A stretch of 53,639 nt of DNA from Bacteroidaceae bacterium (GCA_016284045.1 JAEEOB010000237.1:1-53639), one strand, 5' to 3'. Positions 37,936-46,153 are shown, counted from the stretch's first letter. Translations and numbers: made by a program. Notes: generated by a model from the sequence alone, not told the origin.

Positions 37936-39999
37936 TCATTCTTCCCACCTGAACACTGCCCCGTTGCGGCGTGCAGGGTCAGCACCTTTATAGTCCATGG
38001 AATAGGGACTGCCGGTGGTGGGGCTTTTGCCGACATAACGGTTGGTGCGCATCGACATGAGCATAAACTCCTTGTTCAGGAAGTCCTGCCACATAAACAC
38101 CTCGGCTTTCGACTCCTCCTTGGTCAGACGAACATCGCCAGGCAGCCCGAATCCGGACACAAACACGTAACGTCCGTCCTCGCACTGCAGCACCACCTGG
38201 CCCTTGCCTTTGTCAATAATGTGGAAGTAGGTCTGCTTGCTTTTGTCGTCTGCACGGGTGTCGTGCATCAGGCCGTGGGGCAGTGCTATCATGGGCTTGC
38301 CTGTCGCAAGATTCATGATGCGGAACGACTTACCGTAGGGGATATTGCCACTGCGGTCGGCTGCGGTCTCCTCCACAGTAAAGTTGTCAAACTCTGCATA
38401 GCCGCCGTTTGACCCTTTCACGTTGAACGCGAATAGCGACGCGCGTGAGCCCTGAAACGAGATGGTCTGATAGCTCAAGGTCATCTCACGGCCCAGCTGG
38501 CTGTAATTTGTCCCGTCGAACGAATATTCATAATGTGCACGGTTGTTGTCGTAGTCGCCTACCAGACGCAGATATACCTTCTCCGCATTGCCTGCAGGCT
38601 GGTCAATTGTGTCGTTCACTGCCTGCTCGAAAAACCTCAGTGTCTGGCTCTTGCCTGTCTTCACGATGCCTATCCATGAGCAGGGTACGTTGATGTTGCC
38701 CAAACCTGCCACATCACCGTCTTTCATGTTCTTCGTGTATAGCTCCACAGTCGTGACCGACGACGGACCAATCACGCGCTGGGTGAGTGAGTTCCGAGCC
38801 CACATCAGCTGCTCGGAGGGCATCGTCTGCAGACGCAGACGCCCTTTCGTCAGGCTCCACATGCGGTCATCGGGGTTGTGGTTCCACTGCCACACACGGC
38901 CAAGCTCCTTACCGTCGAAGGTCTCGTTGCGCTCGTAGGCGGCGTGGGGCTCCACGCTCACGTCAATGTCGGGCTTCAGCCACGTGCGTGGAGAGCGGCC
39001 GGGGTTCCCTGACAGACCAACCATCGGCCAGCCGTCAATCCATGTCATTGGGGCAAGCGTCACTGTGCGCCCTACGGAGTGGAAGTCCATCATCAGCAGT
39101 GCCCACCACTCGCCTTTCTGCGTCTGAACGATGCCGCCCTGGTGGATATTCGTCGCTGCGGTTGCATCTTTGTCTGCTTCGGGAATCGTGAATTTCGTCC
39201 CGTCAGGGACGATGCGGCCGTCAACAAGTGTGAAGGGGGCTGGGTGATAGCCGAAGGTTTCGTCGGCGGTTATCACGCATGTCTCGTATGGCCCCCAGAT
39301 ACTTTTTGAACGGGAACAGAGCGTGCGGCCGTTAGGACGGTAGTCGGTGGAGATGAGGTAGTACATACCATTGATTTTATACATGTGATGACCTTCTCCC
39401 ACAGCACTGCCGTTCGGGATAATCACCCGCTCGGTGCCATCAATTGGACCGCTCATGTCCGGCTTCAGCTCTGTGCATTTCACCTCTCCGTAACCGTGGA
39501 TGGCATAAATCTTACCGTCGTCATCGAAAAGTACGCTTAGGTCGTAGATGTTGCCCTGCATATTGTGGTGCTCCCACGGACCGCGGATGTCCTTGCTTGT
39601 GTAACACTGAAGGCCTTTGCCGTTGATGTTGGAATAGACATAAAACTGACCGTTGGCATAACGGATGCAGGGAGCCCAGATGCCCTGACCGTAGATCTCC
39701 TTGTGGTTGCGGAGCCAGAACTGGTCATCCGTGAAGTCAAAACGGTCGAAGCAGTAGCTGATGTTCTCCCAGTTCACAAGGTCTTTGGAGTGAAGTATCA
39801 CCAGGCCGGGAACCGTGTGCATTGTGGTGCCGGCAAGATAGTAGTCATCACCGACGCGGATAATGTCCGGGTCGGAAAACTCGTCGTAGAGCAGTGGGTT
39901 GGTAAACGTGCCGTTGCCGTTGTCGGCTGTCCACGACTTTGGCTGTGCTGCCACACTCATGGCAATAAAATAAGCGAATAATAGAGCAATCGTTCTCAT
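37936..39999 (-). CDS. GH43 beta-xylosidase / alpha-L-arabinofuranosidase
   Basis: A 687-residue exported five-bladed-propeller glycosidase (signal peptide about 1-18). GH43 features: TFTNPLLYDEFSDPDI with the catalytic base D43, QGIWAPCIRY, IYDLSVLFDDDGKIYAIHG (pKa-modulating Asp) and GSAVGEGHHMYKINGMYYL (general acid Glu). A C-terminal concanavalin-like domain (about 330-540, ETFDGKELGRVWQWNHNP) is the GH43 C2-type module. About 140 extra residues follow and look like a second beta-rich, trefoil-like module. It should release xylose or arabinose from side chains. It is monocistronic with its own terminator. Confidence 0.9.
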   Translation of the reverse strand: MRTIALLFAYFIAMSVAAQPKSWTADNGNGTFTNPLLYDEFSDPDIIRVGDDYYLAGTTMHTVPGLVILHSKDLVNWENISYCFDRFDFTDDQFWLRNHKEIYGQGIWAPCIRYANGQFYVYSNINGKGLQCYTSKDIRGPWEHHNMQGNIYDLSVLFDDDGKIYAIHGYGEVKCTELKPDMSGPIDGTERVIIPNGSAVGEGHHMYKINGMYYLISTDYRPNGRTLCSRSKSIWGPYETCVITADETFGYHPAPFTLVDGRIVPDGTKFTIPEADKDATAATNIHQGGIVQTQKGEWWALLMMDFHSVGRTVTLAPMTWIDGWPMVGLSGNPGRSPRTWLKPDIDVSVEPHAAYERNETFDGKELGRVWQWNHNPDDRMWSLTKGRLRLQTMPSEQLMWARNSLTQRVIGPSSVTTVELYTKNMKDGDVAGLGNINVPCSWIGIVKTGKSQTLRFFEQAVNDTIDQPAGNAEKVYLRLVGDYDNNRAHYEYSFDGTNYSQLGREMTLSYQTISFQGSRASLFAFNVKGSNGGYAEFDNFTVEETAADRSGNIPYGKSFRIMNLATGKPMIALPHGLMHDTRADDKSKQTYFHIIDKGKGQVVLQCEDGRYVFVSGFGLPGDVRLTKEESKAEVFMWQDFLNKEFMLMSMRTNRYVGKSPTTGSPYSMDYKGADPARRNGAVFRWEE

Positions 40000-40026
40000 A
40001 AATTGCGATTATAAGGGGATTTTGGT

Positions 40027-40190
40027 TAAAATTAATTTATGATTTTTCATTCTTTATTCTTAATTCATCATTGGCTTCGCCGAATCAACTCACACTCGGC
40101 AGAGTAAAACAAGTTTTTCTCTGTTCTCGCTTAATCGTTGATTTCATCATTCTTCATTCATCATTTTTCATTCTTCATTCTTTATTGCCT
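40027..40190. repeat. TTCATTCTTCAT-type degenerate repeat
   Basis: Two blocks (40027-40075 and 40139-40190) of imperfect TTCATTCTTCATTCATCATTT units upstream of the GH43 gene; the second overlaps the end of the dockerin remnant. A similar block lies at 40663-40730. Confidence 0.7.
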
Positions 40191-40504
40191 GCCATGATGT
40201 TGATGACAGCCACGATGTCGCTGATGTCCACCACAAAGTCCTCGTTCACATCGGCAAATCTGTATTTCGCCTTTCCTGCAATCTGGTTGATAAGAGCCAC
40301 AATGTCAGAGATATTCACTTTCGTGTCTTCGTTCACGTCACCTTTGAGATGGGTGCCGTCCTCTTCCTTACCGGTGATGACAACCCATTGTCTTTCAAGA
40401 GCGTTGCCGGAAGCATCAACAACGACGAAGTCAGTTCCGCTTCTGGAGATGATTCCTCCTACCGGTTGCTCAACTGTTCCATTGATTCCGTTTGTAATTC
40501 TTAT
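40175..40504 (-). pseudogene. Remnant of a secreted protein: orphan dockerin-like C-terminal tail
   Basis: The reverse strand is open from just after a TGA (40505-40507) to the TGA at 40175-40177 with no start codon. It encodes about 50 residues of a beta-type domain (RSGTDFVVVDASGNALERQW) and a complete dockerin-like pair (KGDVNEDTKVNISDIV, ADVNEDFVVDISDIV) ending in NIMAGNKE. The tail is clearly homologous to those of the lyase, glucanase and 1225-aa proteins. An ATG at 40508 starts a 12-codon peptide in another frame, so a frameshift plus deletion is likely. The catalytic part of the parent gene is gone. Confidence 0.8.
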
Positions 40505-40821
40505 TCATAGTGGTTAATATTTGATGTGTTAGTGACCATATCCGAAACATACATTATTTAAATATTTCTGCAAATATAATTAATTATCTCATATAAGCAA
40601 ACTGTTTGTCTTGAAAAAACCAAGATTCACGTCATTTTTTTTAAATCGTTTGCATGGAACATCATTCATCATTCCTCATTTTTCATGCTTCATTCTTCAT
40701 TTAAAAATTCCTCTTTTTTCATTTTTTTTACTGATTATTTCTCAGGTGAACCGATTTTTAGTAACTTTGGGGTCATAAAACATGAACAAACGTTTTTTTC
40801 GAACTAAAAAAGTGAATAGCA
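40505..40821. other. Gap between the dockerin remnant and luxS
   Basis: No gene. It holds a TTCATT-type repeat block (40663-40730) and a TAACTTTG -7 box at 40762-40769, about 55 bp before luxS. Confidence 0.6.
40762..40769 (+). promoter_or_regulatory. -7 box of the luxS promoter
   Basis: TAACTTTG followed by GGGG matches the Bacteroidetes -7 consensus. The -33 position is T-rich but lacks a clear TTG. Confidence 0.55.
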
Positions 40822-41316
40822 ATGGAAGTCATACAAAGCTTTACAATTGACCATACCTGCTTAAAACCGGGTATTTACGTGTCACGACAGGACAAAGGGT
40901 TCACCACATTCGACTTGCGAATCACAGAGCCGAACAAAGAGCCTGCGGTTGCTCCTGCTGCCATGCACAGCCTCGAGCACTTGATGGCCACGTGGTTCCG
41001 CAATTCATCAGCTAAGGACGATGTGGTGTATGTGGGACCTATGGGATGCCTCACAGGCATGTATATCATCATGACGGGTGACTACTCCGTTGAGGATATG
41101 CGACGGCTGACAATTGAGTGCCTTGACTGGATTCTCAAACAGACAGAGGTACCTGCCACTCGTCCTGAGGCTTGTGGCAATTATTTGCTTCATGACCTTC
41201 CTATGTGTAAGTGGGAATGCGCCCGCTATCTTGACCGCCTACAACACCATTTCCACTGTGAATACGCCAAAATCCAGGTCACCCTTGACGATGGAAAGGT
41301 TTTTGCCGATGCCTGA
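40822..41316 (+). CDS. luxS: S-ribosylhomocysteine lyase (autoinducer-2 synthase)
   Basis: Cleaves S-ribosylhomocysteine to homocysteine and DPD, the AI-2 precursor; part of the activated methyl cycle. The 164-residue length is typical. Metal ligands are visible: H49 and H53 in HSLEH and C118 in RPEACGNYLLHDL. The catalytic Cys is C76 in GPMGCLTGMY. Monocistronic, with its own promoter-like box. The partner nucleosidase gene is not in this window. Confidence 0.96.
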   Translation: MEVIQSFTIDHTCLKPGIYVSRQDKGFTTFDLRITEPNKEPAVAPAAMHSLEHLMATWFRNSSAKDDVVYVGPMGCLTGMYIIMTGDYSVEDMRRLTIECLDWILKQTEVPATRPEACGNYLLHDLPMCKWECARYLDRLQHHFHCEYAKIQVTLDDGKVFADA

Positions 41317-41360
41317 TGATAAACCTGTCCATAAGTCCTTCTCTCTGTTTTTATTATAGG

Positions 41361-41470
41361 CTGTTCGGGATTTCGTTTGGTGAAATATCTCTCTGAAGCC
41401 CGATAGGACATCGGCTGGGTTTGTGGTCGTCCCGACCGCACAAAAGGCTGGCGAAGCACAGCCTGCATTC
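41361..41470 (+). ncRNA. Structured multi-hairpin intergenic element, copy 1
   Basis: Four successive hairpins are visible: 41370-41386 (ATTTC/GAAAT), 41400-41414 (CCGA/TCGG), 41423-41441 (GTGGTCG-TCC-CGACCGCAC) and 41445-41464 (AGGCTG/CAGCCT with loop GCGAAGCA). The same order and loops recur at 44248-44362, with the last stem changed on both arms while the loop is kept. That supports a conserved structure, either an RNA or a mobile structured repeat. The rest of the 312-bp gap (41317-41628) shows nothing else clear. Whether it is transcribed is unknown. Confidence 0.5.
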
Positions 41471-41628
41471 TTATTAAATTCTGAAAATTCATGTAAATAA
41501 TAAATTTTCAAATGTGAAAATAAATCGTAAAAATAATCATAAATATTTGTATTCGTTGATCTATGATTAAGATTTGCTGAATGGTTCCATTTGAAAGTTG
41601 ATTGTTGAAAAAAATGAGTTAAATTACA

Positions 41629-42579
41629 ATGCCTTACTTGGGAGAATTGATATCGCTTGGTGTCGCACTATTGTGGACTGTTTCCGCTCTTGCCGCTGAG
41701 GTTGCCACCAAACGTGCCGGCGTGCTGGTGCTTAATGTGTGGCGTATGGCGCTGGCTTTTCTGGTGTCGGCACTGCTGTTCTGGGTCACTACCGGTCAGG
41801 CGTTGCCGGTCATGGCTGGCACGGACGCATGGCTCTGGCTGTTGCTTAGCGGATTTGTGGGCTATTTTCTTGGCGATTGGTGCCTTTTCAACAGCTATAT
41901 CGTCATAGGTTCACGGCTGGGGCAGCTCTTCATGACGCTCGCACCGGCTTTCACTGCTTTTTTCGCATGGGTGATGATTGGCCAGACATTGTCGTGGAAC
42001 TCGCTCACTGCCATGCTCGTCACGCTTGCGGGCATCGGCATCGCTGTGACCGACAGTGGCGGCACGGAAGACGGTCAACCGGTCAGGTTCAAGGGGGTGT
42101 TGTTGGGCATCGGTGCCGCATTGGGGCAGGGGCTCGGATTGGTGATGAGCAAGATTGGCATTGACCATTTCACTTCAAACATCTCAGCTGCACAGCTGGA
42201 GGAATTTGGCTTCGTCCTGCCTTTTGGCAGCAATCTAATCAGATGTATTGCCGGCACTGTATGCTATCTAGCATGGTATCTCATCAGAAGAGCACGCCGG
42301 TCAGGCTCCAGTTCGCCTCATTTGATGAGCCTGGTACATGACCGTAAGGCCACAGTGGCACTGCTTATCACACTCGTCTCCGGACCTTTTCTGGGAGTGG
42401 CGTTGTCGCTTGCAGCAGTACAGTTGACTGCGGCAGGAATTGCATCCACGCTGATGGCCATGACCCCAATCATCATTCTTTTCCCATCCCATTGGCTCTT
42501 CCACCAGCCCATTACGCTCAGATCCATTCTTGGGGCATTAATCTCCTGTGTTGGAGTGTCGTTGTTTTTCCTTCTGTGA
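41629..42579 (+). CDS. EamA / DMT-superfamily transporter
   Basis: A 316-residue inner-membrane protein with ten hydrophobic helices in two EamA-like halves. The first half starts LGELISLGVALLWTVSALAAEVATKRAG; the second contains LLGIGAALGQGLGLVMSKIGI and ends LRSILGALISCVGVSLFFLL. An extra hydrophilic loop (RRARRSGSSSPHLMSLVHDRKA) lies near 222-243. The substrate cannot be read from the sequence; family members export or import small metabolites. Two damaged genes follow directly. Confidence 0.88.
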   Translation: MPYLGELISLGVALLWTVSALAAEVATKRAGVLVLNVWRMALAFLVSALLFWVTTGQALPVMAGTDAWLWLLLSGFVGYFLGDWCLFNSYIVIGSRLGQLFMTLAPAFTAFFAWVMIGQTLSWNSLTAMLVTLAGIGIAVTDSGGTEDGQPVRFKGVLLGIGAALGQGLGLVMSKIGIDHFTSNISAAQLEEFGFVLPFGSNLIRCIAGTVCYLAWYLIRRARRSGSSSPHLMSLVHDRKATVALLITLVSGPFLGVALSLAAVQLTAAGIASTLMAMTPIIILFPSHWLFHQPITLRSILGALISCVGVSLFFLL

Positions 42580-42590
42580 TTTGAACACTT

Positions 42591-42842
42591 TTGTTCAGCT
42601 GTTCGACCTTTCCCACCTTGGCATTTGCTCTGGCTGGACTCTATGCTCTCTCAGCCTCGGGTGACATCCGACGGATTCCACTGACTCGCACAGCGATTAT
42701 TGTTATCATTGTACTTTATAGTCTTCGTGCCTTGGAAGGAAGCTGGGCTTGTGTGATTGATTTCAGTTGGTTGCAATGTGCCTCATCCGTCATTCCAGCC
42801 TTTATCGTATGGTGTTATTATCCAAGTCTTAAAAAGCGATGA
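42591..42842 (+). pseudogene. Possible N-terminally truncated small membrane protein
   Basis: Eighty-three codons starting with TTG, 12 bp after the transporter stop. They encode a hydrophobic peptide with about three helices (LAFALAGLYALSASGDIRRIPLTRTAIIVIIVLYSLRALEG), resembling unnamed Bacteroidetes membrane proteins that normally have one more N-terminal helix. No ATG is available in frame. It overlaps the next gene by 4 bp (ATGA), the usual sign of a real operon neighbour. It may be a TTG-start gene or a remnant. Confidence 0.4.
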
Positions 42843-43337
42843 AACAAATACCCAATCTCTTATCTGCATTGCGAATCGCATTGTGCCTCCCATTACTCTT
42901 GATGGATGTAATGACAGTGCCCTTTTGGGTGCTCTACGTGATAGCTGGAACTACGGATATGCTTGACGGATTTTTTTGCCAGACGGTGGGGGGTAGAGTG
43001 TAAATTCGGAGCCAGATTGGATAGTTTGGCAGACTTCGTGTTTGTCTTAGTAGTAGGATATAAATTGTTTCCGTGGCTGAAACTGCCTGCTACGCTATCG
43101 ATGATGGTGGGGCTTATCGCACTGGTGAAAATCGTCAACGCCATCAGATTGTTTCTGGTAAAACATAAGATAGAATTTCTGCACACCAAAGCCAACAAAT
43201 TGACGGGTTTCTTGCTCTTTATCGGCATGATGACTATCGGGAAGTCATACTTCATCTCTGTTGCATGGGGGATTGCAAGCTTCGCCCTCTTCGCTGCCTT
43301 TCAAGAAGGACATTTGATTCGTGACAAAATCATATAG
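42839..43337 (+). pseudogene. CDP-alcohol phosphatidyltransferase, frameshifted at a T7 run
   Basis: Reading from ATG 42839 gives MKQIPNLLSALRIALCLPLLL and then DMLDGFF before running out of frame at TAA near 43012. The following codons resume in another frame as ARRWGVECKFGARLDSLAD. Joined, they restore the family signature DG(x2)AR(x8)G(x3)D(x3)D that binds the CDP group and metal. The break lies exactly in seven T at 42971-42977; deleting one T restores a 165-residue protein with the expected helices. The enzyme would make phospholipid from CDP-diacylglycerol or a related substrate. It may be a true mutation, a phase-variable tract or a sequencing error. Confidence 0.82.
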
Positions 43338-43426
43338 AAAACGAGTTTTCCATTTGCTCTCACTTAAACGCCGATTTTTTGAGAACAAAAAAGAAGATAA
43401 AGGATATTGGTTCTGATTATTTTTTG

Positions 43427-43434
43427 TATTTTTG
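43427..43434 (+). promoter_or_regulatory. -7 box upstream of the TonB-C protein gene
   Basis: TATTTTTG followed by C fits TAnnTTTG; a TTG 17 bp upstream (43407-43409) is slightly close for -33. Confidence 0.5.
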
Positions 43435-43506
43435 CAAAATAAAATCTGAGCTCAGCTAATAATGAACAATCATTCGCTGACTTGTTACTCAAACACTAAC
43501 CATCAA

Positions 43507-43965
43507 ATGACAATGAGGATAGTTTTGTTATTTATTTGTTTTATTGGTTCTTTCTCACAACTGATGATGGCTCAGACTCCTCAATCACAGCCGCAGCAGC
43601 AGGATTCTACAATTGAGAATGAGACCGTTGACGAGGATTCAGATTTCGTATGTGTGTTAGTGGAAGTCCAGCCGGAATTTCCTGGCGGGATGGACGGACT
43701 GATGAAATATCTTGCTAAAAATATGAGATATCCTGCAAAAGCGAAAGCGAATAATGTGCAGGGTAGAGTTGTGCTGAAATTTATTGTGGACAAACAGGGC
43801 TGTATCTCCGATGTCAAGGTTGTCAAGTCGCTCGACCCGGAGTGTGATGCAGAGGCGATTCGCTTGATAAAAAACATGCCCAAATGGAATCCGGGAAAAA
43901 TAGACGGAGAGCCCGTGGACCGCTGCAGTTTCACGTGCCCTGTGATTTTTAAACTTTCACCCTGA
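43507..43965 (+). CDS. TonB C-terminal domain protein (energy-transducer-like)
   Basis: A 152-residue protein from ATG 43507 (ATG 43513 is nearly as good) with an N-terminal hydrophobic segment ending QLMMAQ, then a Gln-rich linker and a TonB C-terminal domain. The domain shows FPGGMDGLMKYLAKNMRYPAKAKANNVQGRVVLKFIVDKQG and ISDVKVVKSLDPECDAEAIRLIKNMPKWNPG, a standard TonB_C pattern in Bacteroidetes. The N-terminal segment looks like a cleavable signal rather than a TonB anchor, so it may be a periplasmic protein rather than a true transducer. A small hairpin overlaps the stop. Confidence 0.85.
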   Translation: MTMRIVLLFICFIGSFSQLMMAQTPQSQPQQQDSTIENETVDEDSDFVCVLVEVQPEFPGGMDGLMKYLAKNMRYPAKAKANNVQGRVVLKFIVDKQGCISDVKVVKSLDPECDAEAIRLIKNMPKWNPGKIDGEPVDRCSFTCPVIFKLSP

Positions 43966-44124
43966 AAAAGGGTGGGGGCATCCTGACCGCGTATGATTAG
44001 AATGTGTAATAAAATTGCCTGTGCTTGCAGCACAAATCTTTCAAACATAAAAATCAGCTCAACTCTTAATTTATATTATAAGCCGATTTAAAAACATTTG
44101 TGCGTAATAGTCCGCATGGTTTTG

Positions 44125-44143
44125 CCGCTTCAGCGGTTTTTTT
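44125..44143 (+). terminator. Short hairpin with T7
   Basis: CCGC-TTCA-GCGG followed directly by seven T. It may end the TonB-C transcript, 160 nt after its stop. Confidence 0.5.
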
Positions 44144-44243
44144 CTGAAATCGTCAGGTTTTTTTCACCTCCTTTTAGTCGTTCAGCATGGGAAGTCTTGC
44201 AATTGTACTCATTTGCGGAACGCATCTGAACTTACGACCATTA

Positions 44244-44362
44244 GGAGCTGACGTTTTCTTACGTCAGGCAGCAGAAACCTCTCTGAATTGCACCCCACCC
44301 GACAGTCATCGGCTGGGGTTGTGGTCGTCCCGACCGCACATCCGACCGAGCGAAGCACGGTC
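44244..44362 (+). ncRNA. Structured multi-hairpin intergenic element, copy 2
   Basis: Four hairpins in the same order as copy 1: 44248-44267 (CTGACGT/ACGTCAG), 44293-44318 (CCCCACCCGA/TCGGCTGGGG), 44321-44339 (identical to copy 1: GTGGTCG-TCC-CGACCGCAC) and 44344-44362 (GACCG/CGGTC, loop AGCGAAGCA). The linker CTCTCTGAA before hairpin 1 is also shared. The first 35 nt are identical to 29168-29202. Confidence 0.55.
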
Positions 44363-44476
44363 TAAAACCATCCGCATAGCCACTACAAACTATAAACTGA
44401 CTAACTACTAAATAAATGCCATTATCAACAAAACGCCCTCAAAATCCCTACCAACAAACAACCGTAAAACCTTTAG

Positions 44477-44496
44477 AGACGCACCGTGGTGCGTCT
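44477..44496. repeat. REP-like palindrome
   Basis: AGACGCAC-CGTG-GTGCGTCT, an 8-bp perfect stem with a 4-nt loop, flanked by TTTA and AAAA. Similar GACGCAC/GTGCGTC palindromes are scattered in Bacteroidetes genomes; only one copy is in this window. Confidence 0.6.
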
Positions 44497-45047
44497 AAAA
44501 TAAAACCGTATCAAACCCATCAATAAACGTTTCTGAAAACAGAGCAAATAGGAGCCGGAGCTTCCGAGCTTCGAGCAGCACTCACCTCTCTGTATCGCAT
44601 AATGACAACTATCTAAAACACAACCCGTTGAGGCAATCGTTTGTGTGACTTTATTTGAGATATGCGTTTATTTATGATTCAAACACTTTATTACAATTAT
44701 GTTCTAAATATTTTTTTTAAAATATGATTCCCTCAGAATCAAGATAGATGAGTATCGACAGACAGTCGTTGGATGAATTCTGACTCTTCGGGAGAAGATG
44801 TCAACCTTCTCAGGAACGTTGTCAACCTTTTCAGTTTAAGTGTTAACTTGTTTGGTATTAACTGTTCCATATTTCCAGTTGAACCGAAAAAAAGTCAAAC
44901 TCGTTCCAACTTTATTGAGGCGTTGGAATTTCATGGAGTAAATCTGTTAACCTTTTAAGGAAAAAAGGAAAATCATACATTTTCATACATTTTAATTTAT
45001 TTTAACATTATTTAACAATTGGGGGGGGTAATTTGTGAAATTTTGTT

Positions 45048-45055
45048 TAACTTTG
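45048..45055 (+). promoter_or_regulatory. -7 box upstream of the HNH-like gene
   Basis: TAACTTTG followed by C, 51 bp before the start at 45107. No TTG at the standard -33 distance. Confidence 0.5.
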
Positions 45056-45106
45056 CAAGCGATAATATAACCTTATAACAAACACTGATAAATTCAAATA
45101 CTAATT

Positions 45107-45664
45107 ATGAGAAATAAAGCCATTATTGAATCCTTAATGTGCTTGCTTAAATATTATAAGACTGTTTCTGATAAAGTCAATAAAGACAGCCTCCATTATC
45201 TTATAGGTCAGACAATACGGCAATACGACATACCTAAAGACAACCGCCATATATCGCAGGCAGCACAGCAACTTTGGGACAAACTCACCACCGGCAACAT
45301 CTCAGATTATCATTACAGAAATCTGGTTACTTGCGATAAACTGACACAACCTGTTACATTGAGTGTTTTTAATGGAGCAGAGAAAAATGGTAAACCAAAA
45401 GAGTTTAAAAAAGGAGATAAATTCATATTTCGCGAGTTGTTTCATGAGGACCACGTGATACCAGTATCTCTGATATTAAAAGAGCTTGCTATTAACACGC
45501 CGGTCAATTATTCCGATATAGAGAACGTGTTAAATAAAATGCATTTGTGCGTTGTCCTCAAAAAAGAGGACAAAAAACTTGGCAGAACGGCAGGTCGCAC
45601 ACTAAGTTTTAAGGAAACCATTGATAATGTCTATAAGAAAAATAATATAATCTTAAATGTCTAA
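45107..45664 (+). CDS. Unknown protein with HNH-nuclease-like segment
   Basis: A 185-residue AT-rich gene. The N-terminal half is helical and basic. The C-terminal half contains FRELFHEDHVIPVSLILKEL...VLNKMHLCVVLKKEDKKLG (about 108-160), which resembles the DH-x-P-x-S/L beta-beta-alpha core of HNH endonucleases, where EDHVIP would carry the metal and catalytic His. The usual N-terminal Cys pair is absent and the last His/Asn is not obvious, so activity is uncertain. It is followed after 18 bp by a small secreted-protein gene, probably in one transcript. Confidence 0.6.
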   Translation: MRNKAIIESLMCLLKYYKTVSDKVNKDSLHYLIGQTIRQYDIPKDNRHISQAAQQLWDKLTTGNISDYHYRNLVTCDKLTQPVTLSVFNGAEKNGKPKEFKKGDKFIFRELFHEDHVIPVSLILKELAINTPVNYSDIENVLNKMHLCVVLKKEDKKLGRTAGRTLSFKETIDNVYKKNNIILNV

Positions 45665-45682
45665 CTTCAAAATTATTAACTT

Positions 45683-46153
45683 ATGAAATCAGTGAAATTT
45701 TTATTTTTGTTTGTGCTGATGCTATCCATCGCATCAGTCAATGTGGATGCACAAAGAAGAAGGTCATATTCAAGGTCGAGAAGCCGTACAACAACGACTC
45801 AAGCGAATAGACAAGCACAACCAGTCGAACAGTTTGATGTACAAAAAGAGATTAATAGAATTGGGGATAGAGCAAAGTCTGCAATGAAAAACAGTGGAAG
45901 GGTCAGTTCGTTTTGGTGTAATTTGATATGCCCGGGAGACGATGTAAGAGCCATAAAACAAATGAGTTTGAATAGCCAAAAAAATTTTTATGACACGGGT
46001 TATCAAATGGTGATAAATTTAGTAAGTAGTAATGGAGCCAATGAATTTTATGAAATTGAATGGACGTTTATAAATCAGAATCTCGATGTAAGAAGGCCTA
46101 GCGAATTTACTGTCATCAATAACAAAGTTGGTAGAGTGTGGTACACTGAATGA
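45683..46153 (+). CDS. Small secreted protein of unknown function
   Basis: A 156-residue protein with a signal peptide (about 1-23, NVDAQ), then an Arg/Ser/Thr-rich basic linker (RRRSYSRSRSRTTTTQANRQ) and a compact domain ending VINNKVGRVWYTE. No family recognised. Probably co-transcribed with the HNH-like gene. Codon use is AT-rich as in that gene. Confidence 0.65.
   Translation: MKSVKFLFLFVLMLSIASVNVDAQRRRSYSRSRSRTTTTQANRQAQPVEQFDVQKEINRIGDRAKSAMKNSGRVSSFWCNLICPGDDVRAIKQMSLNSQKNFYDTGYQMVINLVSSNGANEFYEIEWTFINQNLDVRRPSEFTVINNKVGRVWYTE

Larger units (their letters stand above)
43966..45106. other. 1.1-kb gene-poor region with several structured repeats
   Basis: I see no convincing gene. It contains a terminator-like hairpin (44125-44143), the full second copy of the structured element (44244-44362), a REP-like hairpin (44477-44496), A/T-rich sequence from about 44640, and a promoter box (45048-45055) for the next gene. 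A 61-codon frame at 44773-44958 is the only other open stretch and lacks coding features. Confidence 0.65.

Noticed and set aside
40071-40517. Forward frame of 148 codons
   Set aside because: It is the mirror of the dockerin remnant on the reverse strand, whose motif pattern is unmistakable.
44187-44411. Forward frame of 74 codons
   Set aside because: It runs through the hairpins of the structured element and has no protein features.
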